Shown here: positions 51,401-58,135 of the stretch, piece by piece
Numbering within the stretch: the first letter of the stretch is position 1
How the letters are laid out: each line of letters starts with the position of its first letter
Assembly: GCA_963668445.1 (NCBI GenBank)
Contig: OY764335.1
Coordinates: forward strand, 806,001-870,000
DNA from: Poriferisulfidus sp963668445
GTDB lineage: Bacteria > Pseudomonadota > Gammaproteobacteria > Poriferisulfidales > Poriferisulfidaceae
DNA length: 64,000 nucleotides
Reading direction: 5' to 3'
Made by a program: the position numbers and the translations under genes
Notes under the pieces: generated by a model
Databases searched by the model: none
What the model was told of the DNA's origin: nothing
What the model saw: only the letters and a program-made list of their open reading frames with translations

Positions 51401-53615
51401 GACCTTCACCATCAGTGCTGAGGCGACATCATCGGTGCTGGGGCAAAGGAAATTGACCGATTCGGCGACCTTCACCATCATTGACGACGACGAGCCGCCG
51501 ACGCTGACCCTGCTCTTGAGCAGTGCGGAGGTGCCGGAGAACGGCGCGGCAGCGACCGTGACGGTGACGGCGCAATTGACGGGCAACGTGCGGGAGCCGG
51601 ACATGACGATCGTCGTGGCGGTGGACGACGCCTCGAGCACCGCGACTCTAGGCGCAGACGCAGACTACACGATCGCGGGATTGCCTGCCACTATCGCCAT
51701 CGCCGGCGGCGGAAGCGAGACGAGCGGCATGGCGACGGTGACCGTCACGCCGGCGGACGACGCGTTGTCCGAAATGCATGAGACGGTGGTGCTGGCGGGC
51801 ACAGCGGCCGGGCTGAAGGCCGCATCGACGGCGTTTACGATCCGGGACGACGAGGATCCGACCCTGAGCTTGGCTTTGAGCCTCTCCAGAATCCGAGAGA
51901 ACGAAGGGCCTATGGAGGTGACGGTGACGGCGGCAACGAACCGAGCGATCGAGGGAGCGGCGGCGGCCGTGGCACTGTCGTTCGGCGGCACTGCGACTCA
52001 GGGCGAAGACTACACGTTGGAGCCGACGCCGCTTCCGAGCATCGCCATCCCGGAAAACCAGAACTCCGGCACGGTGACGGTGACGATGACGCCGATTCAG
52101 GACAACGTGATCGAAGGTGAAGAGACGATCGTGGTTACCGGTGCTGGGGAGGACCTGGTGGATGGCACGGTCGCCATGATCATCTGGGAATACGCTTTGG
52201 AGGCGGAAAAGAAGATTCTGACCGAGGCGCTGACGGAAATCGTGCACGGCACGCTGGCCAGCGCCCGGCACGTGCTCTCCGGGCGCTTCCGCCGTCCTAG
52301 CAACGGCAACGGCAACGGGGCGCACGTGGCCGGGATATCGACAGACCTTTTCGAATCTTCCGACGACCCGCATGCGACGCTGCCCGATGAGCCGGGCTTT
52401 AGCGAAGACGAAGCCTTCCGCATCAGTTCGCAGGCCTGGTGGCAGGACAGTGCCTTCGAATACCGATTCCAGAAGCGCCGGAGGTATTTTCAGGAAGCGC
52501 ACTGGAGCCTTTGGGGGCAGGGCGACTACATGGATTTCTCCGGCGAAATCCAAGGCAGTGGCAGCTACGATGGCGATGTGCGCTCCGCTTACATTGGCAT
52601 GGATGCCCGCATCGTGGACGAATGGGTCGCGGGCCTGGCCGTGGCGCATAGCCGCGGTCGTGTCGACTATCGGCTCGATGAGGCGGCAGGCAGCATTTCC
52701 GGATTGCTGAAGACCGAACTGACCAGCGTGTACCCGTATGCCAGCGTGGAATGGGGCAACGGCTTCGAGGCGTGGGCGATGCTGGGTGCGGGCCAAGGCG
52801 ACATCGAACTGGAGCGCCGTGGAGAAAGCGAAAAACTCGAGTCCGATCTGTCGATGCTGATGGGCGCGGTCGGCTTCCGCAGCGAACTGGCTTCGGGCGG
52901 CGCAAACGGCCCGCAATATTCGCTGATTGCGGATGCCGCCTACGCGGAATTCGAAATCGACGACGAAGGCATGCCGGTGATCGACAACCTGACCGTGGAC
53001 ATGCATCAGGTTCGGGCCGGGCTCGAATACGCCTGCTCGGCAGTGATGAATGGCGGCCGATGGGAGTCGTACGCGCAGATGTTCGCACGCTACGACGGCG
53101 GCGACGGCATTGAAGGCGCGGGTCTGGAACTGGTTGGCGGCCTGCGGTTTTCGAATGCGGCCGGCTGGGAGGTGGACGCGCAGGGCCGCTGGCTGGCGGC
53201 GCATTCCGAAGAGAATTACGAGGAGCACGGCATGAGCGTGGCCCTGAAGAAGGAATGGGGCAAGGACCGGCGCGGGCTGTACTTGCTGCTGGTGCCGCAA
53301 TGGGGCGCGTCGCCGGAGAGCGCGGCCGCGGTGTGGGGCGGTGGCGCATTCGAGATGCAGGACATGATCGAGCAGGATGAGCCTTTCTCTCTGAAGGCGG
53401 AAATCGGATACGGCTCTTTCCTGCCTTTGCTGGAGCGGCAAGTGGCATGGTTCGGCGAGATGGAATGCGGCGGCGACCGCTGGCGGGTACGCACGGGAGC
53501 GCGTTTCGAGGCGTGGCAGGCCTCCAATTTCAAAGTGGAAGTGTTCGGCGCTTATGAAGACAACGCCGGCAAGTCTGAACGCAGCATCAACGTGCACTCG
53601 ACATTGGGCTACTGA
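39474..53615 (+). CDS. Giant fibronectin type III / Calx-beta autotransporter
   Basis: About 4713 residues from ATG 39474 (an earlier in-frame ATG at 39336 would delay the signal peptide by 46 residues). Signal peptide ends near PSHAA. Then a beta-rich N-terminal domain, about 37 fibronectin-III repeats of 85-95 residues (each opening like VPAKPTGLSA, then LSWTDPSD, ITKYQYRQK, GLTNGT, FRIRAVN), an unrelated 110-residue insert between repeats 2 and 3, three Calx-beta-like domains (VTVTA, DDE motifs) at 51150-52200, and a C-terminal beta barrel of about 380 residues (EYRFQKRRRYF... STLGY). This is a type V-like surface adhesin or stalk. A 28-base G tract lies in repeat 7. Codon use is strongly G/C-ending. 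Ligand unknown. Confidence 0.88.
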   Translation: MRRAAARRAIGGLLHGVRLHTKRTRLRPLCGAMALLLFAAPSHAAVVVTNHSVTASGNLVRVGIYANTTLWIANAFTTGSEDSTLNSVQIRLSNISGTPNSLEVFLRDASGNDITQLTGPSTPSAYSNPTYTCVSTGNACDLKASTTYQVRLNTPNPSHLGFSNNYILYLRSNSSESGPGVAYGWSIANNAFNHQGQQSGPIALAIDAQGAVPKAPANLRVDTGATELIASWNAPTGSVTDYDVRYSSNSGATWTEWEAGTTSTNTSTTITGLTNGTTYQVQVRAGNSSGDSAWTSSVSAIAGAPKMPQQPRAAPGNTQLAVSWEAPSGNGSSVSGYDVQYRQGSTGSWTDHTHSGTGTSATITGLTNSTAYWVQVRATNSRGDGPYSPPASATPTTSPAPTSADFTKIITASSGQRQHVLVSKFPYLDGGGSALLEAEIVSLPGSSVGKLQLRKCRRSLGSRCLGGYSYTDVRLGQKVPNEWYQIRRNQQVLVFQPTSNFTSATFRFKVVNFKQVASTSTYTATLSGVPAKPTGVSATAGNTQVALSWTSPNDLGISRWEYQQKAGVNPYGTWQSISGSAWDTTSYTVKGLTNSTEYKFKIRAVSVGGNGPASDEVTATPAAAAPATPSGLKAAVGNRQVTLTWDDPKDASITKYRVRRKAAGGTYGNWAEIGSSGATTTTQTVGGLTNGTEYTFQIQAQNATGNATSAEVSQTPNVVPSAPTGLAAAAGGGVRLTWTNPNNAAIGGYQYRQKAGGLGIYVYGSWTTISGGGATTTSYRVTGLTDGVEYTFQIRATNSAGASGPSAEASATPPGLPLKPTGLSAVPPLNGAARLTWNDPGDTSITKYKYRFKAQGDNYGSWLSAPNAGAKTTTYYLLSLVNDITYTLQIRAVNSVGDGPASDEVSVTPRGLPKKPSLSAEARDQGAELSWTIAGTGGGGGGGGGITQYQYQQKTTGDWGATWTDIANSGAATTSHTVTGLTNGTAYTFRVRARGTTGDGPASNEVSAMPAREPAAPTGLSASARHQAAELAWTDPNDSDITKYQYQQKTTGDWTSWTDIAGSGATTTSYRAFDLDNGTAYTFRIRAVGAAAGEASNEATATPVPRPGMPLAPSASPRDSAAVLTWANPHDGTITKYQYQQRTAGDWGSTWTDISNSGATTTTFKVEGLTNGTTYQFRIRAWNADPSPPSGQVGATPQPVPMAPTALRAEAGDRKVVLRWTRPVEESATVTKYQTRYKTTGDYGAWSDVTDSGFGTATATVSGLTNGTAHAFQVRAVNRYGDGAASAEASATPFGAPARPTGLAAHARNQAAVLTWTDPGNATITQWQYRWKTTGGYGAWGNAAGGGSAVRYEVTSLENGTQYTFQIRARNASGDSPESAEASAMPSAVPAKPTGLSAEVGNEQLLLSWDHPQNSTITKYQYRYKAAGSYGSWTDMAGSGSGTTSHTVGGLSNGTEYTLQIRSANAHGSSPESAEVSESPATVPRKPTGFAAAAGNMAAALSWDDPSDSTITQYQYRQKAGKGTYGSWTAMAGSGASTTSHTVGSLTNNAAYTFRIRALNATGRGTASDEASATPLGPPARPTGLRAAHGYKQVRLTWTDPGNATITKWEYQYKTGGGYGSWISISDSASTTGHTVKNLTNGTLYTFRIRALSRSGASSASPEVSATPSVLPPSKPTGLTAEAGSAKAYLKWNDPNDASITKWEYQYKTTSSYGAWTAMANSGATTTAYTATGLSNGTLHRFRIRAVGDGGNGAASDEASVTPAAVPDRPSGLSAAGGNGQVALSWTDPSDSAITGYEYRKKATGNYGAWTAIPNSGASTTNYTATGLSDGTTYAFQIRAANSTGSSAASAAASALTKPAQPAGFAAAPKSASAVLSWTDPRDASITQWQYRRKTGGSWGSWTAMTSTLCGGAVTTSCTIGGLTNNTAYAFQIRAVNATGEGPASDEAPATPIPVPAKPTGLSASTLLRDVTLNWANPSNASITQWQYRRKQGNNAYGSWTGIPGSGATTTSYEFQNLTSRTKYTFQIRAANPSGPGAASDELAAVPAPVPAQPTGISTAVGDGRVDLSWSDPSDISIVRYEYRRKKTSSTEYGNWTAIPDSAPDGANATGYAVTGLDNGSEYTFNLRAANLTGLSNSAVGIRATPKPVPAKPSGLSASVGDGRTVLSWSSPATPSYISKYQYQQKTTGDWSAVSGWTEMSGSGASTTSHAVEGLTNDTAHAFRIRAVNAAGEGAPSEEATVTPIAVPAKPTGLTATGGSGSAALSWTDPSDASITKHQYRQKEGSNDYGDWTEIPDSGYDGTNETGYTLTGLEASTTYKFKIRAWNAAGAGPESSSATALTAPAKPTGLSATGGSGQVALSWTDPSDGTITQYEYRQKEGTTGNYGNWTGIPDSAHDGDNATGYTVSTLSGSTTYTFKIRARNTSGAGAQSDEASALTAPAKPSGLSASGSDGKIALSWTDPNDSTITKHQYLQQEGSNDYGDWTDIPNSADDEDNAAGYTLTDLAASTTYKFKIRAWNTSGASTESAEVSAQTLPVPAKPTGLSKTLAEVFGEAGKFNMTLRWSNPNNATIDEYRYRLKEKQTGGSFRYGGWTKIEDSGASTVSWSLPNRSRNTLQFIQIRAVNGSGIGTASDEFPVRPAQASGLAAEGRDRGVELRWTNPNDSTITNYQYRKKAGEAVWEGWTDMSGSGAATVSYTVGSLVNEKTHKFRIRAVNPAGEGAESGEAAAIPAILPAAPPDLQATLAAATGTAYDLTLSWSTLSDPTVLRWEYQTQPVGGTYGNDWTHVAGGKTATALALNGQARNGLKKIRLRAVNLVGNGASGEVLLVPDAPTGLAAVARNQSADLSWTDPSHGLISKYQYRQKTGNAWGAWTDISGSDADTVSHTVDGLTNNSAYAFRIRAWNLAGESSASPDAEATPIPVPAKPTGLSASLAANGSNYNATLTWAKPSGLTVGQWQYQARTGSDYSAAAWAAISSSTASTTTSTLPAQARNTWKGIRIRVVNTGGQSPASEEVELMPPQPTGLAAVGKDRSADLSWTAPQFARIAGHQYQLKTTAGYGNWAAIPNSAPGEANVAGYTVGSLTNRTAHTFRIRAVNPAFDSTPSASASATPAPVPAKPVGVAASLAKSGSNYNLTLTWTNPRDDSITQWQYQTRIGSDYSSRVWTAASSSTASTTSLALSGQSRNTIKGIRIRAVNSTGDGAASAEVLLVPKKPADLAASTGNTEVLLQWTDPGHALISEYQYQKKEDGGNYGSWQDMDESDADTVSYTATGLTNNTAYTFRIRAASLAGESAESGEASATPVPVPAQPTGLSKTLTAAAGTAYDLTLRWTNPNNATISGYRYQLKNPAGNYGSWTNISNSGASTVSLSLRNRSRNTLQAIRIRAMNVVGEGPPSADMLLVPAKPGLRAEPENGRVALQWDDPNDSAIAGYEYRRKTTGGYGNWAAIPNSAPGEANATGYTVGSLTNRTTYAFQIRASNLAGNGLASNEASATPSAVPEKPTGLAVSLTANGSNYNLALTWTNPNDALLTGYEYQTRAGAEYGDAWTEISSSTASTTSLALSGQRKNAMQAIRIRAMNEVGASTPSDEALVMPVQPTGLAAAARATSTSSTFLDLAWDAANDSKITKWQYRMKIRVQDEYVSAWQDIPSSDAATTSYALPIDSYQNGYAVKIRAVSLAGDGIDSAEESGSLLPSAPTGLTGAVSGSHVALAWSNADAKRPAIKIYEYRVKAGDGAYSRWTDIPSSGMDTTAYTVTQNVGTAGTTYAFQVRGESNAGDGAASNEASVSTVPASPKNLHAALGNRSAVLTWADPGDSTITGYEYRQKAAFLRSNYGTWVPISGSGASTTSHTVTGLENGTAYLIILRARNAAGSGSGAGPALVTPAIVPTLALELSPAETRENAPATVTVTARIGNGPLSTATQVALSAAPGTAEAGDYVLPQTLPQISIAAGQTVGTATLSVTPTNDQKDEEDETFTISAEATSSVLGQRKLTDSATFTIIDDDEPPTLTLLLSSAEVPENGAAATVTVTAQLTGNVREPDMTIVVAVDDASSTATLGADADYTIAGLPATIAIAGGGSETSGMATVTVTPADDALSEMHETVVLAGTAAGLKAASTAFTIRDDEDPTLSLALSLSRIRENEGPMEVTVTAATNRAIEGAAAAVALSFGGTATQGEDYTLEPTPLPSIAIPENQNSGTVTVTMTPIQDNVIEGEETIVVTGAGEDLVDGTVAMIIWEYALEAEKKILTEALTEIVHGTLASARHVLSGRFRRPSNGNGNGAHVAGISTDLFESSDDPHATLPDEPGFSEDEAFRISSQAWWQDSAFEYRFQKRRRYFQEAHWSLWGQGDYMDFSGEIQGSGSYDGDVRSAYIGMDARIVDEWVAGLAVAHSRGRVDYRLDEAAGSISGLLKTELTSVYPYASVEWGNGFEAWAMLGAGQGDIELERRGESEKLESDLSMLMGAVGFRSELASGGANGPQYSLIADAAYAEFEIDDEGMPVIDNLTVDMHQVRAGLEYACSAVMNGGRWESYAQMFARYDGGDGIEGAGLELVGGLRFSNAAGWEVDAQGRWLAAHSEENYEEHGMSVALKKEWGKDRRGLYLLLVPQWGASPESAAAVWGGGAFEMQDMIEQDEPFSLKAEIGYGSFLPLLERQVAWFGEMECGGDRWRVRTGARFEAWQASNFKVEVFGAYEDNAGKSERSINVHSTLGY
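40100..51130 (+). repeat. Tandem fibronectin-III coding repeats
   Basis: Around 37 tandem units of roughly 270 bases each; neighbouring units share phrases such as CAGTACCAGCAGAAGACGAC. Repeats are similar but not identical, so unequal recombination could change their number. Some later units (24, 26, 28, 30, 32, 34) are a longer subtype with SLTANGSNYNLTLTWTNP-like starts that alternate with the short type. Confidence 0.8.
42281..42308 (+). repeat. 28-base G homopolymer inside the autotransporter gene
   Basis: An uninterrupted run of G, by my count 28, encoding consecutive Gly codons in fibronectin repeat 7 where other repeats have a DPNDS-type turn. In the length shown the frame is kept. 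Gain or loss of one G would stop translation early. Base-calling of such a run is unreliable, so the exact length is uncertain. Confidence 0.9.
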
Positions 53616-53974
53616 GTGCCCTCGGTCCGCATGCCTGGCTGCGGAATGGGCCCGGCGGCTGGCTGCAGGATTCGGATTTTCCGTAGCGCGTGCAACTTGG
53701 CGCATATGGGCTTGGGCGTACCGCGGACCAAACGGTTCATCGTGCAGTTGCTCTGCGATTAGAGCGAGCGGCATCGTCCGCAGACTCCAAAGCAGCTGGA
53801 AGCATCTAGATTTTTCTGCATAATGTTCCTAATCATCTTATTGATTTCATTAAAAATATAATCCCCAAAGAAAGCATCCGGCGCACCGTGCGCTCGACGG
53901 ATTTGATACACTGCCATCCGCAACAAGCCTAATCCGGCTCCCGAGCTTCAATCAGATTCATTCCAGGAGCAACC
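53616..53974. other. Intergenic region between autotransporter and aapJ
   Basis: No gene seen. It has an AT-rich patch with TATAAT at 53857-53862, a perfect 13-base palindrome GCGCACCGTGCGC at 53881-53893 that could be an operator for aapJ, and an AGGAGC ribosome binding site just before 53975. No terminator for the autotransporter is recognised. Confidence 0.5.
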
Positions 53975-55006
53975 ATGGACATACAACGCCGCTTCGCAAA
54001 ATTTCGGCTCCTCATAGTTTTTATGGCTTTGGCAGGAACCGCGGTCGGCCATGCAGGCATGCTCGAGGACGTGCGCACTGCAGGCGCATTGCGCTGCGGC
54101 ATCAATACCGGGTTGGTGGGCTTCGCCTCAACGGACGATGCAGGCCGCTGGGTCGGTTTCGACGTGGCGTACTGCCGGGCTCTGGCTGCTGCAGTGTTGG
54201 GCGACCCGGAGAAAGTCAAATTCATCAGCCTGACCAGCAAGAATCGTTTCGCGGCGCTCCAATCGGGGGAAGTCGACGTGCTTTCGCGCAACACCACGTG
54301 GACGTTTTCGCGCGACGTCAATCTGAAGCTCACGTTCGCCGGCGTCAACTTCTACGACGGCCAAGGCTTCCTCGGCCGCAAATCCCTAGGCGTGTCCAGC
54401 GTGAAGGAGCTGGACGGCGCATCGATCTGCATCCAGACCGGCACGACGACGGAATTGAATCTTGAAGACTTCTTCCGCACCCACGGCATTAATTACGAAC
54501 CGGTGCCGATCGAAACCAATGCGGAGGCACGTGCGGCCTATGAGAGCGAACGTTGCGACGCCTATACGTCGGACACCTCGGCACTGGCCGCCACGCGGGC
54601 GACGTTCGCCGACCCGGCCGCGCACATGATCTTTCCCGAAATCATCTCCAAAGAGCCGCTGGGGCCTCTGGTGCTGCAGGGCGATGAGCAATGGGCGGAC
54701 ATCGCGCGCTGGGTGCTGAATGTGCTCGTCATCGCCGAAGAGCATGGCATCACGCAGGCCAATGTCGCGAGCATGGCCGCCGGCACGGACAATCCGGAAA
54801 TCAACCGCATGCTCGGCAGCGAAGGCCGGTTCGGGAAGATGCTTGGCCTCGAGCCGGACTGGGCGGTTCGGGCCATCGCCGCGGAAGGCAACTATGCGGA
54901 AATTTTCGACCGCCACATCGGGCCCGATACCCAGATCGGACTGGAGCGGGGCCTGAACGCCTTGTATAAGCATGGCGGCATTCTTTACGCGCCGCCGTTC
55001 CTGTAA
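53975..55006 (+). CDS. aapJ: General L-amino acid ABC transporter, periplasmic binding protein
   Basis: 343 residues. Signal peptide (LIVFMALAGTAVGHA) and the family-3 solute-binding fold: VRTAGALRCGINTGLVGFASTDDAGRWVGFDVAYCRALAAAVLG at the start, DVLSRNTTWTFSRD in the middle and IFDRHIGPDTQIGLERGLNALYKHGGILYAPP at the end, which is specific to AapJ/BztA. It binds polar and other L-amino acids in the periplasm and delivers them to AapQM. First gene of aapJQMP; the 84 bases before aapQ allow separate regulation. Confidence 0.95.
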   Translation: MDIQRRFAKFRLLIVFMALAGTAVGHAGMLEDVRTAGALRCGINTGLVGFASTDDAGRWVGFDVAYCRALAAAVLGDPEKVKFISLTSKNRFAALQSGEVDVLSRNTTWTFSRDVNLKLTFAGVNFYDGQGFLGRKSLGVSSVKELDGASICIQTGTTTELNLEDFFRTHGINYEPVPIETNAEARAAYESERCDAYTSDTSALAATRATFADPAAHMIFPEIISKEPLGPLVLQGDEQWADIARWVLNVLVIAEEHGITQANVASMAAGTDNPEINRMLGSEGRFGKMLGLEPDWAVRAIAAEGNYAEIFDRHIGPDTQIGLERGLNALYKHGGILYAPPFL

Positions 55007-55090
55007 GCCGGGCGCGCGTCCGGTGCGGATGCATCGCGAGGCGGCGGAAGCGGCATAGCGCCGCCGCTGCGGCAGGCGGCAGGATCGGGC

Positions 55091-56281
55091 ATGGGCAGCC
55101 TTAGCGAGTGCGTCTGGCGGCACGGCATCCGCCAGCTATGGGTGCATGAGCATGCCCGCGGCATCAGCCTGCAAGTGCTTCTGCTTCTGGCTTTGCTGCT
55201 GGTCGCCGGCTATCTCGTCTCCAATGCGCTGGCCAATCTGCAGCAGGCCGGACTCGCCATGGGCTACGGCTTCCTGTGGGATACCGCCTCTTTCGATATC
55301 AACCAGCAGTTGATTCCCTACGACGGGACTTCCACCTACGGCCGGGCCTTCGTGGTCGGCGGGCTGAACACGATCCTCGTTGCCGCCCTCGGCATTCTGG
55401 CCGCTACCCTCATCGGCTTCGCGACCGGCACCCTGCGGCTGTCCGACAACTTTCTGCTCAGCCGGATGGCGGCGACGTACGTGGAGATTACGCGCAACGT
55501 GCCGTTGCTGCTGCAAATCATCTTCTGGTGGATTGTCATGCTGGGGTTGCCCCGTGCGCGCGACAGCGTCGCGTTCGGCGAATTCGCCTACCTCAGCAAC
55601 CGCGGTCTCCGACTGCCGAGCCTCGTTTTCGAAGACGGGGCGGCTTGGGTGGTGCTCGCGCTTGCGCTCGCCTGCCTCAGTGTGCTGCTGGTCGTTCGGG
55701 CGTCCCGCTGCCGCCAGCGCCGAACCGGCCACGCGCTCCCGGTGGGCTGGATCGCGCTCGCCGTGCTGGTCGGCCTGCCGCTAGCCGTCTATTGCGCGGT
55801 AGGACAGCCGCTGGCGCTGGATTTGCCGGTCGCCGGCAAGTTCAACTTGCGCGGCGGCATCAACATCACGCCGGAACTGATGGCGCTCTGGCTCGCGCTA
55901 TCGACATACACCGGCGCCTTCATTTCCGAGATCGTACGCGGCGGCATTCTGTCGGTCAGCACGGGACAGACGGATGCGGCGGCCGCGCTGGGCCTGCCGC
56001 CGAAGCTGGTGGTGCGCAAAATCGTGCTGCCGCAAGCCCTGCGCGTTATCGTGCCGCCGCTGACCAGCCAGTACCTGAACCTGACTAAGAATTCCTCGCT
56101 GGCCGTGGCGATCGGCTACCAAGACATCGTGTCGGTCGGCGATACCATCCTGAACCAGAGCGGCCAAGCTCTGGAGGTCATTTCGATCTACATGGCCTTC
56201 TACCTGGCGCTAAGCCTGCTGACATCCGCGTTCATGAACTGGTACAACGCGAAGATTGCACTGCAAGGGGGCCGCGCATGA
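55091..56281 (+). CDS. aapQ: General L-amino acid ABC transporter, permease
   Basis: 396 residues. Inner-membrane permease of the HisMQ class with about eight hydrophobic helices. N-terminal YDGTSTYGRAFVVGGLNTILVA and the EAA-loop region GGILSVSTGQTDAAAALGLPPKLVVRKIVLPQALRVIVPP contact the ATPase AapP. The longer N-terminus is normal for AapQ/BztB. ATGA overlap with aapM. Confidence 0.94.
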   Translation: MGSLSECVWRHGIRQLWVHEHARGISLQVLLLLALLLVAGYLVSNALANLQQAGLAMGYGFLWDTASFDINQQLIPYDGTSTYGRAFVVGGLNTILVAALGILAATLIGFATGTLRLSDNFLLSRMAATYVEITRNVPLLLQIIFWWIVMLGLPRARDSVAFGEFAYLSNRGLRLPSLVFEDGAAWVVLALALACLSVLLVVRASRCRQRRTGHALPVGWIALAVLVGLPLAVYCAVGQPLALDLPVAGKFNLRGGINITPELMALWLALSTYTGAFISEIVRGGILSVSTGQTDAAAALGLPPKLVVRKIVLPQALRVIVPPLTSQYLNLTKNSSLAVAIGYQDIVSVGDTILNQSGQALEVISIYMAFYLALSLLTSAFMNWYNAKIALQGGRA

Positions 56282-57363
56282 ACCTGGGCATGCCGCCGCG
56301 TTTCGCGGTCGTCCGCCATTGGCTGCATGCCAATCTGTTTTCGAACGCGCTCAATACGGCGTTGACGTTACTGGCCGCGGTGCTCTTGTGGCTCATAGTG
56401 CCGGCGCTGCTGGACTGGGCCGTGCTGGACGCCACGTTCGGCGGTGCCACGGGCGCCGATTGCGCCGGCGCCGGCGCTTGCTGGGCCTGGGTCGATCAGC
56501 GCCTCGCGCAGTTCCTGTACGGGTTCTATCCGACCGAGTCCTACTGGCGCGTCAACCTCGCGCTGATCCTTCTGGTTCCGGCGTTGGCCTATGTCCTGTT
56601 CCTGCATTTGCCGTATGCCCGTTACGGACGCTGGTTTTCACTTGCGTACCCGGCCATCGCGGCCGTGCTGCTGACCGGCGGCTTCGGCCTGGAAGCCATC
56701 CCGACCGACAAATTCGGCGGCTTCATGCTGAATCTGGTCGCCGGCCTTGCCGGCATCGTCCTGTCGCTGCCGTTGGGCATCCTGCTGGCTCTGGGCCGCC
56801 GCTCGCGGCTGCCGCTGGTGCGGCTTTTGGCAGTCGCGTTCATCGAAGCCATCCGCGGCGTGCCGCTGATCACCCTGCTGTTCGTCGCCGTCGTCATTAT
56901 GCAGCTCTTCCTGCCTCCGCAGGTGTCGCTGGAACAACTGACGCGGGTCATGGTCATGATCACGCTGTTCGCTTCGGCCTATATGGCGGAAGTCATCCGC
57001 GGCGGCCTGCAGGCCATTCCGCGCGGCCAATTCGAAGCTGCCGAAGCGATGGGGCTCAGTTACTGGCAAACCATGCGCCTCGTCGTCCTGCCGCAGGCGC
57101 TCACGATTTCGATCCCCGGCATCGTCAACACATTCATCGGCCTGTTCAAGGACACCACGCTGGTCATCATCATCGGCCTGTTCGACATCCTCGGGCATGC
57201 GCGCCTGGTGCAGACCAACCCCGAATGGATCGGTGCTGCCGACCACGAAACCTTCGTCGCCGCAGCCCTGTTCTTCTTCCTCGTCTGCTTCTCCATGTCG
57301 CGCTATTCCCGCAATCTGGAGCGGCGCCTGGATATTGCGCACGATCCCCACCATCATCGCTAG
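56278..57363 (+). CDS. aapM: General L-amino acid ABC transporter, permease
   Basis: 361 residues, second permease subunit. Hydrophobic segments throughout; GGLQAIPRGQFEAAEAMGLSYWQTMRLVVLPQALTISIPG is the EAA loop. The insertion between helices 1 and 3 (FGGATGADCAGAGACWAWVDQRLAQFLYGFYP) is typical of AapM/BztC and resembles the periplasmic loop of that family. Ten bases separate it from aapP. Confidence 0.94.
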   Translation: MNLGMPPRFAVVRHWLHANLFSNALNTALTLLAAVLLWLIVPALLDWAVLDATFGGATGADCAGAGACWAWVDQRLAQFLYGFYPTESYWRVNLALILLVPALAYVLFLHLPYARYGRWFSLAYPAIAAVLLTGGFGLEAIPTDKFGGFMLNLVAGLAGIVLSLPLGILLALGRRSRLPLVRLLAVAFIEAIRGVPLITLLFVAVVIMQLFLPPQVSLEQLTRVMVMITLFASAYMAEVIRGGLQAIPRGQFEAAEAMGLSYWQTMRLVVLPQALTISIPGIVNTFIGLFKDTTLVIIIGLFDILGHARLVQTNPEWIGAADHETFVAAALFFFLVCFSMSRYSRNLERRLDIAHDPHHHR

Positions 57364-57373
57364 GAGGCGCCGC

Positions 57374-58135
57374 ATGGCCCGAGACGACACGACGACGGAT
57401 GCGCCGATCATCCGCATCTCGAAACTCAACAAGTGGTACGGCGACTTCCATGTGCTGCGCGACATCGATCTGGAAGTGGCGCCGCGCGAGCGCATCGTCA
57501 TCTGCGGGCCGTCGGGCTCCGGCAAGTCCACGCTGATCCGCTGCATCAACCGTTTGGAAAAGCATGAGCAGGGCTCCATCGTCGTCGACGGGACGGAAAT
57601 CACTAACAGCATCGAGCACATCGAACTCATCCGCCGCGATGTCGGCATGGTGTTCCAGCAGTTCAACCTGTTTCCGCATCTCACCGTGCTGGAGAACTGC
57701 GTACTGGCGCCGGTCTGGGTGCGCAAGCTGCCGCGCGCCGAAGCCGAAGCGATCGCCATGCGGCATCTCGAGGAAGTCAGGATTCCGGATCAGGCAGGCA
57801 AGTACCCGGGGCAGCTGTCTGGAGGTCAGCAGCAGCGCGTCGCCATCGCCCGCGCCCTGTGCATGCAGCCCAAGGTCATGCTGTTCGACGAGCCGACCTC
57901 GGCGCTGGACCCGGAAATGATCCACGGCGTGCTGGACGTAATGATCGAACTGGCCCACTCGGGCATGACCATGCTGGTCGTCACGCACGAGATGGGCTTT
58001 GCGCACGAAGTCGCCGACCAGGTGATCTTCATGGATGCCGGCGAGATCGTCGAGCAGAACGAACCCGGCGAATTCTTCGAGCATCCGAAGTCCGAGCGCA
58101 CTCGGCTGTTCCTTAGCCAGATCATCCACCAGTAG
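57374..58135 (+). CDS. aapP: General L-amino acid ABC transporter, ATP-binding protein
   Basis: 253 residues. CGPSGSGKST is Walker A, LSGGQQQRVAIARAL the ABC signature and VMLFDEPTSALD the Walker B. Sequence is very close to other polar amino acid importers. Start ATG at 57374 after a good AGGAGGCG site. The last 14 bases overlap the convergent HAD gene. Confidence 0.96.
   Translation: MARDDTTTDAPIIRISKLNKWYGDFHVLRDIDLEVAPRERIVICGPSGSGKSTLIRCINRLEKHEQGSIVVDGTEITNSIEHIELIRRDVGMVFQQFNLFPHLTVLENCVLAPVWVRKLPRAEAEAIAMRHLEEVRIPDQAGKYPGQLSGGQQQRVAIARALCMQPKVMLFDEPTSALDPEMIHGVLDVMIELAHSGMTMLVVTHEMGFAHEVADQVIFMDAGEIVEQNEPGEFFEHPKSERTRLFLSQIIHQ

Noticed and set aside
51648..53774. Long minus-strand open frame over the end of the autotransporter
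   Set aside because: Antisense shadow of the Calx-beta and barrel coding region; no domain.
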